Below are positions 43,246 to 51,540 of a DNA stretch of 64,000 bases, piece after piece; positions within the stretch are counted from its first letter, which is position 1; each line of letters opens with the position of its first letter. The DNA is taken from positions 1 to 64,000 of the forward strand of contig PGXL01000003.1 of assembly GCA_002839095.1 (NCBI GenBank), written 5' to 3'. A program made the position numbers and the translations under genes. The notes below the pieces were generated by a model. That model saw only the letters and a program-made list of their open reading frames with translations. It was not told where the DNA came from and searched no databases. The stretch is from Tenericutes bacterium HGW-Tenericutes-2 (GTDB taxonomy: Bacteria; Bacillota_I; Bacilli_A; Acholeplasmatales; Acholeplasmataceae).

Positions 43246-43770
43246 ATGTTAAAAATCATTTGGAATAGAGATGATTTCGAAAAAATACAATCGAAGTTAT
43301 CTAAAGATTATCATCTGTTTGTTACTGATGATCCAAATGAGGTACCAGAAAATAAAGTAGGAATTATTGTTGATGAGAGTAATATAGATACAATCAAACC
43401 CATCCTAGAAATGATGGCAAGACAGAAATCCCAGATTATGCTTCAAACTGTTTCAGGATGGATGCAGGTACACACAGAAGAAATCACCTATCTTGAGTCC
43501 TTTGGGGACGAAATCTATATGCACAGACATCAAGATTCATCAGAGGTCATCAAACAACCACTTTATCAATTAGAAGAATTGCTCAAGCCCCATCACTTTG
43601 CAAGAGTTGGAAAATCTTTTATAGTCAATATTACAAAAATTCGCTATATTAGAACGACATTTAATGCAAAGTTGGATTTAGAGCTTATCGACGGTACTCA
43701 CCTTGAGGTTTCACGTTCCTTCGTCAAAGATTTCAAGAATGCTTTAGGCATTCAAAAAAAGGAGGATTAG
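43246..43770 (+). CDS. LytTR-family DNA-binding regulator
   Basis: A 174-residue protein. Residues about 70-170 form a LytTR DNA-binding domain: ITYLESFGDEIYMHR, FARVGKSFIVNITKIRYI and LELIDGTHLEVSRSFVKDF. The first 60 residues are short for a receiver domain and lack its aspartates, so it is not a classic response regulator. The start ATG follows GGAGG by 9 bases, and that GGAG can fold back on CTCC (43232-43242). It sits directly before the beta-propeller gene with a one-base gap, and probably controls it. Confidence 0.87.
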   Translation: MLKIIWNRDDFEKIQSKLSKDYHLFVTDDPNEVPENKVGIIVDESNIDTIKPILEMMARQKSQIMLQTVSGWMQVHTEEITYLESFGDEIYMHRHQDSSEVIKQPLYQLEELLKPHHFARVGKSFIVNITKIRYIRTTFNAKLDLELIDGTHLEVSRSFVKDFKNALGIQKKED

Positions 43771-43771
43771 T

Positions 43772-45814
43772 ATGACCTTTATCGGATGGTTAATCTTATC
43801 GTTATTATCAATTTTAGGTATCTTTTTCGGTATTCAATTAGTCAAAGATATTATTTGGAATAAAAAGCTTGGAAAATATCATGAATCGAGTGGCATCAAA
43901 TTGCCGAGGGTACCGAAAATCTATTGGTTGAAAAGATCATATGGGTTTGTTTTAACGTCTATGTTTGTTGCAGCCACTGTCTTTTCAGGAGCATTTAACA
44001 CACCGACGATGTTAGGTGATAAAGTGCTTTTAAATGCTAGACCAGTTGGTAGTGAATCGACCATTAGAAGCTTACTTCAAAGTCAGCAAAGTAATTCATT
44101 TTGGGATTTCTTTGTTGGTGGTGATCGATTTGGAACTGATAATATGGTTCCTGAAGCAAATCAGGCTGATGGTGCAACTCAAAAGGATTTCATTGGAACC
44201 AATGTTCAAGTCGAAGGTGTTGATGAAGCAGATATCGTTAAAACTGATGGTAACACAATCTATTATGCAGCTAGATATCAAAATGTAGTTAGAGTTTTAA
44301 CAGTCAATGACAATGGACTCGTCACTCAAAATGGTGATTTAGACTTAGGCAAACTCTATACAGACTCACTTTATTTAACTGATACGAAGCTTGTTGTTAT
44401 AGGTTATATCTATGATTATAGACCTTATCAATATATTGATGGATCAGGTGTCTACGATTATATGTATACTGCATTCACTGGTGCTATTAGAGTTTATAAT
44501 AAAGAGACACTTGAACTTGAATATACACTAGAGACTGATTCAAATTTCTATGAGCACAGACTTATTGATAATTCATTATTCCTAATTTCAAATAAATCGT
44601 TATACACAGAAGAATTAAGACCAATGTTTAGAAAAACAGAAGATGGGGTAACAGTCACCAATTATCTAGGCTATAATGATATTTATTACTTTGATGGTGT
44701 ACCTATTCACGGGATGACAGTTTTAACAGGATTCAACATTGAAACCTTTGAAACGACATCACAAGCATTTCTAGGTAGTGTATCTGAAATTTACGCTTCC
44801 TTAGAATCACTATATACTGTTCAAACCTATTACACCTATTCATTTGGCCAATACAACACGAAATCTCAAATTATTAAATACAATTTAGATGTTGAAAACT
44901 CAACAGTTACTTATGCAGGTCAAAAAGTATTATCCGGATATGTTAGCGATCAGTATTGGATGGATGAATATAACGGATATTTTAGAGTCGTAACAAGCTC
45001 TTGGAGTCCAATTCATAACGAACTTCATATTCTAAAGGAAAATAGTTCGACTGATGAGCTTGATATTGTAGGTTCAATCACTGAAGGCTTAGGATTAGAA
45101 AACGAAACAGTAAAATCAGTAAGATTTAGTGGAAATAGAGGCTTTGTTGTCACATTTGAACAAACAGACCCTCTCTATACAATTGATTTAGAAAACCCAT
45201 ATAATCCACAAATCATTTCCATTGAAAAGGAACCGGGATTCTCTACATATCTTCATGTTTGGAATGATGAAAAAACAAATTTAATTGGCTTTGGATTTAA
45301 TGCGGATTCCAATGGCTGGGTGAATGGACTTAGACTTTCAGCATTTATGATTAGTGGAACAACAGAACTAAAGAGTGAATCTGATGCAGTAGATTCCTAT
45401 ATCCTAAGTGCAGTGGATGAAGATTCTATTTACTCCTATTCATATTCTGAGGCTTCCTATAATCCAAAGGCTATGATTGTATCTCCAAAGCATAATATCA
45501 TTGCATTCCCTGTGATGAGCTGGAAATATGATAGATCCTGGAATTATACTTATGTAAGTCAATTCTTAGTTTTCTATATCAATTTTGATGCAGCAGATCC
45601 TAATGATATCATTAGTGATCCAATCGTAATCAGTCAAGATGAATTTAACTATTATTCAGGTATTGACCGCGGAGTCTATATTGATGTATTTGGCAATAAT
45701 AAAGGTGTCATTTACACACTTTCTTATAGTCAGATGGTCAGCTATGATCTAGCAACCAACGAGATATTAGAAAGCATCCTATTTGAAGTCAATTTAGATG
45801 GTGAAAATAAATAA
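43772..45814 (+). CDS. Membrane-anchored beta-propeller domain protein
   Basis: A 680-residue protein with two N-terminal hydrophobic segments (about 3-24 and 53-71), then a large extracellular domain. The stretch VQVEGVDEADIVKTDGNTIYY marks the secreted beta-propeller family PF09826, whose biological role is unknown. Tyr, Ser and Asp are abundant, as expected for an exposed beta domain. GGAGG precedes the ATG. It is co-transcribed with the LytTR regulator, which suggests a surface function switched by a signal. Confidence 0.85.
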   Translation: MTFIGWLILSLLSILGIFFGIQLVKDIIWNKKLGKYHESSGIKLPRVPKIYWLKRSYGFVLTSMFVAATVFSGAFNTPTMLGDKVLLNARPVGSESTIRSLLQSQQSNSFWDFFVGGDRFGTDNMVPEANQADGATQKDFIGTNVQVEGVDEADIVKTDGNTIYYAARYQNVVRVLTVNDNGLVTQNGDLDLGKLYTDSLYLTDTKLVVIGYIYDYRPYQYIDGSGVYDYMYTAFTGAIRVYNKETLELEYTLETDSNFYEHRLIDNSLFLISNKSLYTEELRPMFRKTEDGVTVTNYLGYNDIYYFDGVPIHGMTVLTGFNIETFETTSQAFLGSVSEIYASLESLYTVQTYYTYSFGQYNTKSQIIKYNLDVENSTVTYAGQKVLSGYVSDQYWMDEYNGYFRVVTSSWSPIHNELHILKENSSTDELDIVGSITEGLGLENETVKSVRFSGNRGFVVTFEQTDPLYTIDLENPYNPQIISIEKEPGFSTYLHVWNDEKTNLIGFGFNADSNGWVNGLRLSAFMISGTTELKSESDAVDSYILSAVDEDSIYSYSYSEASYNPKAMIVSPKHNIIAFPVMSWKYDRSWNYTYVSQFLVFYINFDAADPNDIISDPIVISQDEFNYYSGIDRGVYIDVFGNNKGVIYTLSYSQMVSYDLATNEILESILFEVNLDGENK

Positions 45815-45835
45815 CCATTCAAACTGAAAAAGCCG

Positions 45836-45856
45836 ATTTGGCTTTTTCTTTTTTAT
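45836..45856 (+). terminator. Terminator after the beta-propeller gene
   Basis: GAAAAAGCC/GGCTTTTTC hairpin with a four-base loop and a T-rich tail. Confidence 0.85.
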
Positions 45857-45932
45857 AGATCCTTATGATATAATAAATCGTGCAAATGAAATCAATCATC
45901 AAATATAAAGCAGTTCAAGAAAAGAGAAAAGT

Positions 45933-47363
45933 ATGAAAAAAATCAGTGTCATCCTTATATCTATCCTTATGTTACTCATACTGTCATCCTGTGACTATGT
46001 AGTTATACCTAAAGATCCAATTCCACTTCCAGAGGCTAAGGTCATTGGTTTTGATCGTCTTTTTAACGATGAGATTGAAAAAACCGTTAAAATTGTCATT
46101 TCACAAAGTGAATGGAATAATTTAGATAGCAAAATGAAGGCTTATTATAATCAGTACGGAAATTATCGAACTGATTTTTATGCGAAGGCTAATATGGTTT
46201 ATTCTGATAGTGAGGGTGAGTTTGAAATTACTGATGTTGGATTTAGAACGAGAGGAAATCTCTCTAGAGTCAGAATCCAAAACGATGATGGTTCACTTAA
46301 TCTTTCTCATTTTAAGGTCAAGTTTAATGCAGACTTTAATCCAAAAAACGATAAAAGAAAAGTGTTCGAGGTTGAAGAGCTTGATATGAAATTTAACCGC
46401 AATGGAGATGCTACCTATTTAACTGAGAAGTATTCCATGGATTTATTCAATCAAATGGGTGTTTTCGCGGCGCATACAACCTTAGCCAAGTTTTATATTC
46501 AAATAGGTAACACAACACATTTTTATGGTATTTATACGATATTTGAGCCAATCGATAAGGATTTCATTCAAAGAAGACTTGATAAATTAGAATCCAATGG
46601 TAATCTATATAAATCGTTATGGCAGCAATTTGGTCCTGCAAACCTAGGAATAAACTATCCGCAAAACGCGATAGGAATCAAGGATGAATCGTTAAATTAT
46701 CGACCAGCTTATGATTTGAAGACTAATAAAAAAATCAATGTTCATACTGAATTAATCAATTTCATCTATGAAATCAATCAAAGAACAGGATCAAATTTCA
46801 AAAACTATATAGAGGCGAATTTTGATGTATCTATGTTTTTAAAGTATTTAGCAGTTGGTGTTTTACTTGGTAATCCAGATGATTATAGAGCAATGGGAAA
46901 TAACTATTATCTTTATCATAACAATATTGAAAACAAATGGATGATGATTCCTTATGATTATGATCATGGCTTAGCTCAAGGATGGGATGGCTCTCAAGTC
47001 TTTTCCAATTGGACAGTTGGTGCTGATATCTATCAGTGGGGAAACCTAAATAAAGCAATATTAAACGTGGATGAGTATCCACATCCATTGGTTGATAAAA
47101 TTCTTAAGTTTGAGGAATATCAATTAGAATATGAAGGATATTTAAGAGAGTTGATTAATCCAGACAATCATTTATTCTCATTTGAAGCATTTAGCGCTTT
47201 ATATGAAGTGCAAAAGGCACTTTATAATGAGGATGTTGATAACGCGAAGATGAATCTTAAGTTTGGTTTAAGAAATATAGAATGGTATTTTGAAGCGAAG
47301 ATAAATGACATAGCAAATCAACTCGATTACTATGAATCAAACCCTGGTTTAAGAGGAACATAA
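45933..47363 (+). CDS. CotH-kinase-family lipoprotein
   Basis: A 476-residue secreted lipoprotein with lipobox LSSC (Cys20). The CotH fold is clear: RTRGNLSR, FNRNGDATYLTEKYSMDLF, YGIYTIFEPIDKDFI, GNPDDY and MIPYDYDHGLAQGW. In Bacillus, CotH is an atypical protein kinase phosphorylating spore-coat proteins; the DYDHG aspartate is in the metal-binding position. Outside spore formers such proteins are exported and their targets are unknown. ATP supply outside the cell is a puzzle for the kinase model. It stands alone, with a terminator right after the stop. Confidence 0.85.
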   Translation: MKKISVILISILMLLILSSCDYVVIPKDPIPLPEAKVIGFDRLFNDEIEKTVKIVISQSEWNNLDSKMKAYYNQYGNYRTDFYAKANMVYSDSEGEFEITDVGFRTRGNLSRVRIQNDDGSLNLSHFKVKFNADFNPKNDKRKVFEVEELDMKFNRNGDATYLTEKYSMDLFNQMGVFAAHTTLAKFYIQIGNTTHFYGIYTIFEPIDKDFIQRRLDKLESNGNLYKSLWQQFGPANLGINYPQNAIGIKDESLNYRPAYDLKTNKKINVHTELINFIYEINQRTGSNFKNYIEANFDVSMFLKYLAVGVLLGNPDDYRAMGNNYYLYHNNIENKWMMIPYDYDHGLAQGWDGSQVFSNWTVGADIYQWGNLNKAILNVDEYPHPLVDKILKFEEYQLEYEGYLRELINPDNHLFSFEAFSALYEVQKALYNEDVDNAKMNLKFGLRNIEWYFEAKINDIANQLDYYESNPGLRGT

Positions 47364-47386
47364 AAGACCATTTGGTCTTTTTTCTT
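47363..47386 (+). terminator. Terminator after the CotH-like gene
   Basis: A perfect AAAGACCA/TGGTCTTT stem with a TT loop and T-rich tail. Confidence 0.88.
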
Positions 47387-47468
47387 AGATATTTTAGAAA
47401 AAATGTAATCAGTAAATCATATATAAAAAATGAAAACACTTTCTTGATTTTTTGAAGTTCAAAGTATC

Positions 47469-47497
47469 TCGACATTCACTCGTTTTTGTGGTAAACT
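47469..47497 (+). promoter_or_regulatory. Promoter of the ferredoxin-NADP reductase gene
   Basis: TCGACA (47469-47474) and TAAACT (47492-47497) with an exact 17-base spacer. Confidence 0.5.
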
Positions 47498-47531
47498 CAT
47501 ATCACCATCAAAGAAAGAATAGGTGTTATTT

Positions 47532-48482
47532 ATGATCTACGATTTAGTTATCATTGGTGCAGGTCCAGCTGGTTTATACGCAGCGACATGTGCAGCAATG
47601 AATAAAATAAAAGCAGTAATTATTGAATCATCCTCAGAATATGGCGGACAGCTTACCCTATATAGAGAAAAAACGATTTATGATATGCCAGGATTTGCGA
47701 GAATTAATGCAAATGACTTAGCAAACAATCTTTTTGAGCAATATAAGGAATACGAAAATGAAGTGCCGCTCCATATGAATACTCAAGCTACTGGGGTAGA
47801 AGAGCATGATGATCATTATGTCCTTCACACCAACCAAGGCTTATTTATTACAAAGACTATTTTACTCGCTAATGGTGGTGGAATGTTTTCCCCTAAAAAG
47901 CTTGAAATAACTGAAGCAGAATCAATGGATAACATTTTTTACTTTGTAAAGGATACTTCCCAATTCAAGGGTAAAGATGTCATTGTTTTAGGTGGCGGAG
48001 ACTCAGCAGTTGACTGGGCACTCACATTAGTCGATATCGCAAAAAGTGTAACTCTCATTCATCGCAGACACGATTTTAGAGCACATCAACACAACGTTGA
48101 TGATGCTAGAAAGAGATTAAATGTGATGACTCCTTTTGTTGCTAAAGATGTCATTGGAGTGGAAAGTGCAAAGGCACTCATCGTTGAAAATATAGAAACC
48201 AAGGAGCTTGTTACCATTCAAACAGATGCTATCTTGGTGTTTTATGGAGTTAGTCCTGTAAAATCTAAAATGGATCAATGGGCAGTTGATGTTAAAGATA
48301 ACTCGATTTTGGTATCGCCAAATATGCAAACCTCTAGAAAAGGTATTTATGCAGTTGGAAATAGTGTGTTTTATGAAGGTAAGCTTAGAATGATTGTCAC
48401 AGCATTAGGAGAAGCAGCAACTGCAATTGGTGCAATCACTAAGTTTTTCTATCCTGAAAAGACTTTAACCTATAAACATTAA
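47532..48482 (+). CDS. Ferredoxin-NADP reductase, thioredoxin-reductase-like (YumC) type
   Basis: A 316-residue FAD enzyme. FAD binding is by IIGAGPAGLYAAT at the N-terminus, and NADPH binding by VLGGGDSAVDWAL about residue 155. It resembles thioredoxin reductase but lacks the redox CxxC pair, which defines the type-2 ferredoxin/flavodoxin-NADP reductases such as YumC. It would exchange electrons between NADPH and ferredoxin or flavodoxin. The ATG at 47532 follows an AGGTG site. It fits with NfnAB at 51.5 kb in ferredoxin metabolism. Confidence 0.9.
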   Translation: MIYDLVIIGAGPAGLYAATCAAMNKIKAVIIESSSEYGGQLTLYREKTIYDMPGFARINANDLANNLFEQYKEYENEVPLHMNTQATGVEEHDDHYVLHTNQGLFITKTILLANGGGMFSPKKLEITEAESMDNIFYFVKDTSQFKGKDVIVLGGGDSAVDWALTLVDIAKSVTLIHRRHDFRAHQHNVDDARKRLNVMTPFVAKDVIGVESAKALIVENIETKELVTIQTDAILVFYGVSPVKSKMDQWAVDVKDNSILVSPNMQTSRKGIYAVGNSVFYEGKLRMIVTALGEAATAIGAITKFFYPEKTLTYKH

Positions 48483-48537
48483 TCACTTTATACCTATATA
48501 TGTTTCATGATAAAATGTGGATAGTGGAGGTTTAATC

Positions 48538-48915
48538 ATGGATGATTTAGTATTTAAAAAGATGAGAGTGAAACCTGGTACACCAGGAGTTTATTTATAT
48601 GCACCAAAAGAATATCAAGAGATGGTTCAAAATCAGGATTTTGTTGACTTCAATAGTCAAATGAACCCTAAATTCATTCATCTTTTCGTTGAATCAAAAA
48701 AAGAGTATGAGATTAGAATCCAAGAAGCATTATCTATCATGGATGATGATGCGAGATTGTGGATTTCCTATAAAAAATCGAATAATAAAGTAAAATATGA
48801 TATCAATCGCGATTCTTTTTTTATCTTTGCAAAAAAGGATGGATTAATCCCTAATGCTAATATTAGTTTAGATGAAGAATGGTCTTGCGTCGGATTTAAA
48901 AAATCATTAGAATAA
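48538..48915 (+). CDS. DUF3052-like hypothetical protein
   Basis: A 125-residue protein. The C-terminal part (ARLWISYKKSNNKVKYDINRD, then SLDEEWSCVGFK) resembles DUF3052 proteins, where a similar pattern of a Trp-x-Ser-Tyr-x-Lys, an Asn-Arg-Asp and an Asp-Glu-x-Trp-Ser stretch is conserved. The function is unknown. GGAGG lies 7 bases before the ATG at 48538. It is soluble and has no signal. Confidence 0.65.
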   Translation: MDDLVFKKMRVKPGTPGVYLYAPKEYQEMVQNQDFVDFNSQMNPKFIHLFVESKKEYEIRIQEALSIMDDDARLWISYKKSNNKVKYDINRDSFFIFAKKDGLIPNANISLDEEWSCVGFKKSLE

Positions 48916-48918
48916 ACC

Positions 48919-48946
48919 TTGTATTATAGATTCTTAATGTTATAAT
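48919..48946 (+). promoter_or_regulatory. Promoter of the UPF0316 gene
   Basis: TTGTAT (48919-48924) and TATAAT (48941-48946) are spaced 16 bases apart. Confidence 0.55.
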
Positions 48947-48963
48947 ATATGAGGTGATGAAAC

Positions 48964-49527
48964 ATGTTTGAATCGATATGGAATTTTTTAACATCGGTAC
49001 CTCTTTGGGAACTAGCATTAATCTTTTTTTCTAAGATTATTGAAGTTGCTATTGGTACGATGCGCATCATTTTAATCAGCAAGGGATATAAAAAACCAGG
49101 AAGCATTTTAGCCTTCTTTGAGGTTCTTTTATGGATATTTGTTGCATCAACCGTCATCATGGGTATGACCAATGCACCACTTAAAGGAATTATCTATGCA
49201 TTAGGCTTTGCAATTGGTGTTTATATAGGCTCAATCATTGAAAATAAGGTTGCAGTAGGTAAGATTTTAATTCATGTCATCTCAAGTAAAGAAACCTCTG
49301 AAGATATTATTAAGGTATTAAGACAGTCAGGTCATGGTGTCACAAGCCTAGATGCTCATGGTAAGGATTCTGATCGTGTAGTTTTAATGATCTTTGCAAA
49401 TAGAAAGAACAAGCAAACCATTATTGATTTAATCGAAAGCATTAATAGTAAAGCTGTAATCGTTGCTAATGAAGTCTCTATTGTCTCAGGTGGATATGTA
49501 AGTCCTTGGAGAAAAATAGCAAAGTAA
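48964..49527 (+). CDS. UPF0316/DUF2179-type membrane protein (YebE-like)
   Basis: A 187-residue protein with three N-terminal membrane segments (about 14-35, 42-66, 70-90) and a cytoplasmic C-terminal domain (about 95-175) of the DUF2179 type. The segment KIIEVAIGTMRIILISKGYKK is characteristic of UPF0316. DUF2179 domains in relatives may sense or transport ligands, but no function is established. AGGTGATG precedes the ATG. Confidence 0.85.
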   Translation: MFESIWNFLTSVPLWELALIFFSKIIEVAIGTMRIILISKGYKKPGSILAFFEVLLWIFVASTVIMGMTNAPLKGIIYALGFAIGVYIGSIIENKVAVGKILIHVISSKETSEDIIKVLRQSGHGVTSLDAHGKDSDRVVLMIFANRKNKQTIIDLIESINSKAVIVANEVSIVSGGYVSPWRKIAK

Positions 49528-49535
49528 TATAATCA

Positions 49536-49564
49536 TTGATTATATGATTAAAAGTATGTATAAT
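49536..49564 (+). promoter_or_regulatory. tRNA promoter
   Basis: TTGATT (49536-49541) and TATAAT (49559-49564) with a 17-base spacer, 11 bases before the tRNA. Confidence 0.75.
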
Positions 49565-49575
49565 AGAAATTGGTC

Positions 49576-49650
49576 GGAGTTATAGCTCAGCGGGAGAGCA
49601 CTTCCTTGACGTGGAAGGGGTCGTAGGTTCAATCCCTACTAACTTCACCA
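49576..49650 (+). tRNA. tRNA-Val (anticodon GAC)
   Basis: A 75-base cloverleaf. The acceptor GGAGTTA pairs with TAACTTC (one G-T pair). The D-arm is GCTC/GAGC, and the anticodon stem is CTTCC/GGAAG around loop TTGACGT, with anticodon GAC at 49608-49610. The T-arm is GTAGG/CCTAC with TTCAATC. The CCA end is encoded. It reads valine codons GUC and GUU. It has its own promoter and terminator. Confidence 0.95.
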
Positions 49651-49666
49651 TCTATATAAAATCCAG

Positions 49667-49697
49667 TTCAATACGACCCTGTATTGAATTTTTTATT
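49667..49697 (+). terminator. Terminator after tRNA-Val
   Basis: TTCAATAC/GTATTGAA with a six-base loop and a T6 run. Confidence 0.9.
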
Positions 49698-49733
49698 AAA
49701 AAGAAAAAAACTTCATACCGAGGAGTTGAACTA

Positions 49734-50081
49734 ATGATAAATAAAGAAATAGAATATAAAGATGATCGCTATGTAATCACATCTATAGAAGGTAAAGAAA
49801 TGATGGATCATGATGATTCCATTGTTTTATTGGATGTTAGAACCAAAGAGGAATTCTTGAATGATCATATTGAAAACTCAGTCTTAATCCCTGTAACAGA
49901 AATATTTGAATCCATATTGACATTATGTCCTGACAAAAACTTAACTTATCTCATCTATTGCAGAAGTGGTGTTAGAAGCGTTTATGCAAGACAAGTGATG
50001 AAGCATTTAGGCTACCAACATGTCTTTGACATGGGTGGAATTATCGACTGGCCATATCCAACAATATCTGCTTTAGAATAA
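49734..50081 (+). CDS. Single-domain rhodanese-like protein
   Basis: A 115-residue sulfurtransferase domain. The catalytic cysteine is Cys76 in the loop YCRSGVRS, and LDVRTKEEF is the usual CH2A-type motif. Such proteins carry persulfide sulfur to acceptors or detoxify cyanide. The start at 49734 follows GAGGAG by 7 bases. A terminator lies directly after the stop, so it is monocistronic. Confidence 0.9.
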   Translation: MINKEIEYKDDRYVITSIEGKEMMDHDDSIVLLDVRTKEEFLNDHIENSVLIPVTEIFESILTLCPDKNLTYLIYCRSGVRSVYARQVMKHLGYQHVFDMGGIIDWPYPTISALE

Positions 50082-50082
50082 G

Positions 50083-50108
50083 AGGTTACTACTAACCTTT
50101 TTCTTTTT
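50083..50108 (+). terminator. Terminator after the rhodanese gene
   Basis: AGGTTA/TAACCT with a four-base loop and T5. Confidence 0.82.
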
Positions 50109-50113
50109 ATCAT

Positions 50114-50142
50114 TTGTAGCTTTTAGGTTTGAAGGGTATAAT
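50114..50142 (+). promoter_or_regulatory. Promoter of the sugar O-acetyltransferase gene
   Basis: TTGTAG (50114-50119) and TATAAT (50137-50142) with a 17-base spacer. Confidence 0.65.
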
Positions 50143-50171
50143 ATAACTATAAATCAAAGGAAGGTGAGACC

Positions 50172-50780
50172 ATGAGTGAAAAAAACAAAATGCTTGATGG
50201 CAAACTTTATCTTGCAGATGACATCGAACTCAAACAAATGTCACTAGAAGCGAAAAGAGTAATGCATGAGTTTAATAAGACAACAGAATATGATCGTGCA
50301 TATCGAAAGGATTTAATTAAATCTATTTTTAAATCGACTGGTAACAATTTTAAAATTCAACCACCCATCTATATAGACTATGGAAAGCATATATCAATTG
50401 GTGAAAACTTTTATGCGAATCATGATTGTATCTTCCTGGATGTCAATGAAATTGAGATCAAGGATAACGTCATGTTTGGACCAAGAGTTTCTGTCTATAC
50501 AGCAGGACATCCAATTGATGCAAATGTAAGAAGAACTCAGCTTGAGTTTGGATTAAAGGTCACGATTGGAAATGATGTTTGGGTTGGTGGGAATGTTGTG
50601 ATCAATCCTGGAGTAACCATTGGAGATCGTGCTGTGATTGGTTCTGGTTCTGTAGTTACAAAAGATATACCTAGTGATGTGGTTGCTGCAGGAAATCCCT
50701 GCAAGGTCATTAGAAAGATAACAGATGAGGACAAAAACATCTGGGAAGAAAAACAAAAGGAATATCAAAATTCAAAATAG
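50172..50780 (+). CDS. Maltose/galactoside-type O-acetyltransferase
   Basis: A 202-residue hexapeptide-repeat transferase of the Maa/LacA group, acetylating a sugar hydroxyl with acetyl-CoA. The N-terminal helical part (MLDGKLYLADDIEL, then TTEYDRAYRKDLIKSIF) matches the Maa domain. The catalytic histidine is in TAGHPID, and the left-handed helix follows with NDVWVGGNVVINPGVTIG. The usual trimer is expected. The DUF2161-like gene follows after 9 bases. Confidence 0.9.
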   Translation: MSEKNKMLDGKLYLADDIELKQMSLEAKRVMHEFNKTTEYDRAYRKDLIKSIFKSTGNNFKIQPPIYIDYGKHISIGENFYANHDCIFLDVNEIEIKDNVMFGPRVSVYTAGHPIDANVRRTQLEFGLKVTIGNDVWVGGNVVINPGVTIGDRAVIGSGSVVTKDIPSDVVAAGNPCKVIRKITDEDKNIWEEKQKEYQNSK

Positions 50781-50789
50781 AGGTTAGTC

Positions 50790-51452
50790 ATGCTAGAGAC
50801 AGAACTTTTTCAACCTGTTAAGGAGTTTCTCGAAAATCAAGGATATCAAGTCAAGGGTGAAATCGGTGCAATCGATTGTTTCGCGATGAAAAAAGAGGAA
50901 TCGATTGCGGTTGAATTAAAGACATCAATTACCTTAAAATTAATTTATCAAGCAATAGAGAGACAAAAAGTTGCTGACTTTGTCTATATCGCAATTCCTA
51001 AAAGTGCGATGAAGAGTCATCAAAGCCAAACCAAGTCATTTTTATTGCTTCTTAGAAGGCTTTCTATTGGACTTCTTGTTATATCAAGTCAAGGTATAGA
51101 AGTGCTTCTAGAGGCAAAAGACTATGATTTAAGCCTAAGTAAAAGCAGAAATAAGCAGGCAAAGTATAAATTGCTAAGTGAGTTTAAAAATAGAAAAAAT
51201 AATGAAAATATAGGTGGAATGAAGGGAAAAAAGCTTACCTTTTATAAGGAACAAGCACTAGAAATACTTCAAATCATTTATAATCATCCAGGAATATCAC
51301 CAAAGGAAATTAAAGTTTTATCCAATAATCCAAAAGTTGCATCTATTCTCCAAAAAAACTATTATGGATGGTTTCAAAGAATTGATAGGGGTAGCTATAC
51401 CTTATCTGATAAAGGATTATTAGCAATCAAAACTGAAAGTCAAAACTTTTAG
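50790..51452 (+). CDS. DUF2161-like PD-(D/E)XK-fold protein
   Basis: A 220-residue protein. The first 110 residues look like a nuclease-fold core: acidic Asp in GAIDCFAM and Glu-x-Lys in IAVELKTS, the D...ExK pattern of PD-(D/E)XK proteins. The C-terminal 80 residues (ALEILQIIYNHPGISPKEIK to YTLSDKGLLAI) look like a winged helix. This arrangement fits DUF2161. The function is unknown; DNA binding or cleavage is a guess from the fold. It is probably co-transcribed with the acetyltransferase. Confidence 0.72.
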   Translation: MLETELFQPVKEFLENQGYQVKGEIGAIDCFAMKKEESIAVELKTSITLKLIYQAIERQKVADFVYIAIPKSAMKSHQSQTKSFLLLLRRLSIGLLVISSQGIEVLLEAKDYDLSLSKSRNKQAKYKLLSEFKNRKNNENIGGMKGKKLTFYKEQALEILQIIYNHPGISPKEIKVLSNNPKVASILQKNYYGWFQRIDRGSYTLSDKGLLAIKTESQNF

Positions 51453-51540
51453 TTTTTTTTATTTTTGTAATCAAAAAAAGCTTATTTTGAGAGCCCTTTG
51501 CATGATATAATAAAGGTATAAACACGATGGGAGAATATAC

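Noticed and set aside
47431-47446. cre box TGAAAACACTTTCT upstream of the ferredoxin-NADP reductase gene
   Set aside because: The central CG of the cre core is CA here, so the match is poor.
47532-48482. Thioredoxin reductase
   Set aside because: The FAD and NADPH motifs match, but the redox-active CxxC pair is missing, so the YumC-type ferredoxin-NADP reductase fits better.
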